NCBI GenBank assembly: GCA_964654285.1
Contig: CAZZJC010000011.1
Span: 58,576-122,575 of the forward strand
DNA from: BJHQ01 sp964654285
Lineage (GTDB): Bacteria > Planctomycetota > UBA11346
Direction: 5' to 3'
Length of the DNA stretch: 64,000 nt
Position 1 is the first letter of the stretch, and each line of letters begins with the position of its first letter. The notes under the pieces are model-generated. The model made no database searches. It saw only the letters and a program-made list of their open reading frames with translations, and was not told where the DNA came from. The translations under genes and the position numbers were made by a program. Positions 63,953 through 64,000 of this stretch are shown piece after piece.

Positions 63953-64000
63953 TACCAATCCACTTTCAAAGGCATAATAACCAGCATGCTGGCCGCCGGA
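63953..64000. other. AT-richer right-edge sequence
   Basis: After the transporter stop there is an AT-richer stretch with a CCAGCATGCTGG palindrome (63982-63993). The window ends before any gene can be called. Confidence 0.4.

Overview
The window is 64 kb of very GC-rich, gene-dense bacterial chromosome. It carries housekeeping genes: ispD (cut by the left edge), xseA, tsf, rpsB, malate dehydrogenase, recJ, serC, hemW, DNA polymerase III delta, rsmB, gcvP, rpmA, ribH, nusB and ribD. There is no rRNA, tRNA, CRISPR array, phage module or transposase that I can see. A lipid A-type acyltransferase and a probable outer-membrane barrel point to a diderm cell. A PVC-style prepilin-like protein, a Hanks-type kinase, an FHA-GAF-adenylate cyclase and two very large DUF4388/PEGA/PQQ-propeller proteins make a Planctomycetota or related lineage the best guess. 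This is inference from gene content; no phylogenetic marker was compared.

Layout. 1-5474 (minus) is a tightly overlapped operon running from a DHH phosphoesterase through four envelope-like proteins to ispD. 5578-8273 (plus) holds xseA, a possible LSM-SANT protein and an AT-richer orphan gene. 8304-11543 (minus) holds a beta-barrel-like protein, tsf and rpsB, and rpsB has a long leader with a strong inverted repeat. 12011-14376 (plus) is an NfnAB-type flavin/iron-sulfur transhydrogenase pair. 14377-18239 (minus) holds trmO, a secreted orphan and mdh. A Fur regulator follows at 18396 (plus). 18854-25600 (minus) holds an acyltransferase, recJ, serC, a metallophosphoesterase and a secreted orphan. 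25729-29997 (minus) is a signalling block with the Ser/Thr kinase, a small orphan and the FHA-GAF-cyclase.

30091-36916 (minus) is a sulfur assimilation cluster: cysH (APS reductase type), cysD, cysN with a degenerate CysC-like tail, a CbiX-SUMT fusion for siroheme, a Rossmann epimerase and a cystathionine synthase/lyase. A 102-bp inverted-repeat element sits between cysD and cysN, and a second copy lies at 48834-48935, placed the same way just after a stop codon. 37001-44704 (minus) encodes the two giant DUF4388 membrane proteins.

44875-46595 (plus) holds an LD-carboxypeptidase and a prepilin-like protein. 46621-48088 (minus) holds a PRMT-like methyltransferase and an XRE-HTH protein with a histone-H1-like tail. 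48281-53771 holds a secreted orphan, hemW, a delta-subunit operon and rsmB. A tandem glycine riboswitch (about 53855-54015) precedes a single-chain gcvP. 56941-58794 (minus) is a phosphate transporter operon (DUF47 regulator plus Pit transporter) preceded by four 11-bp-spaced Pho-box-like repeats. An M18 aminopeptidase and rpmA follow on the minus strand. The right end (60767-63952, plus) is a ribH-nusB-ribD operon ending in a bile-acid-symporter-like transporter.

Many genes are coupled by ATGA, TTGA or TGATG overlaps, which fixes many of the start codons.
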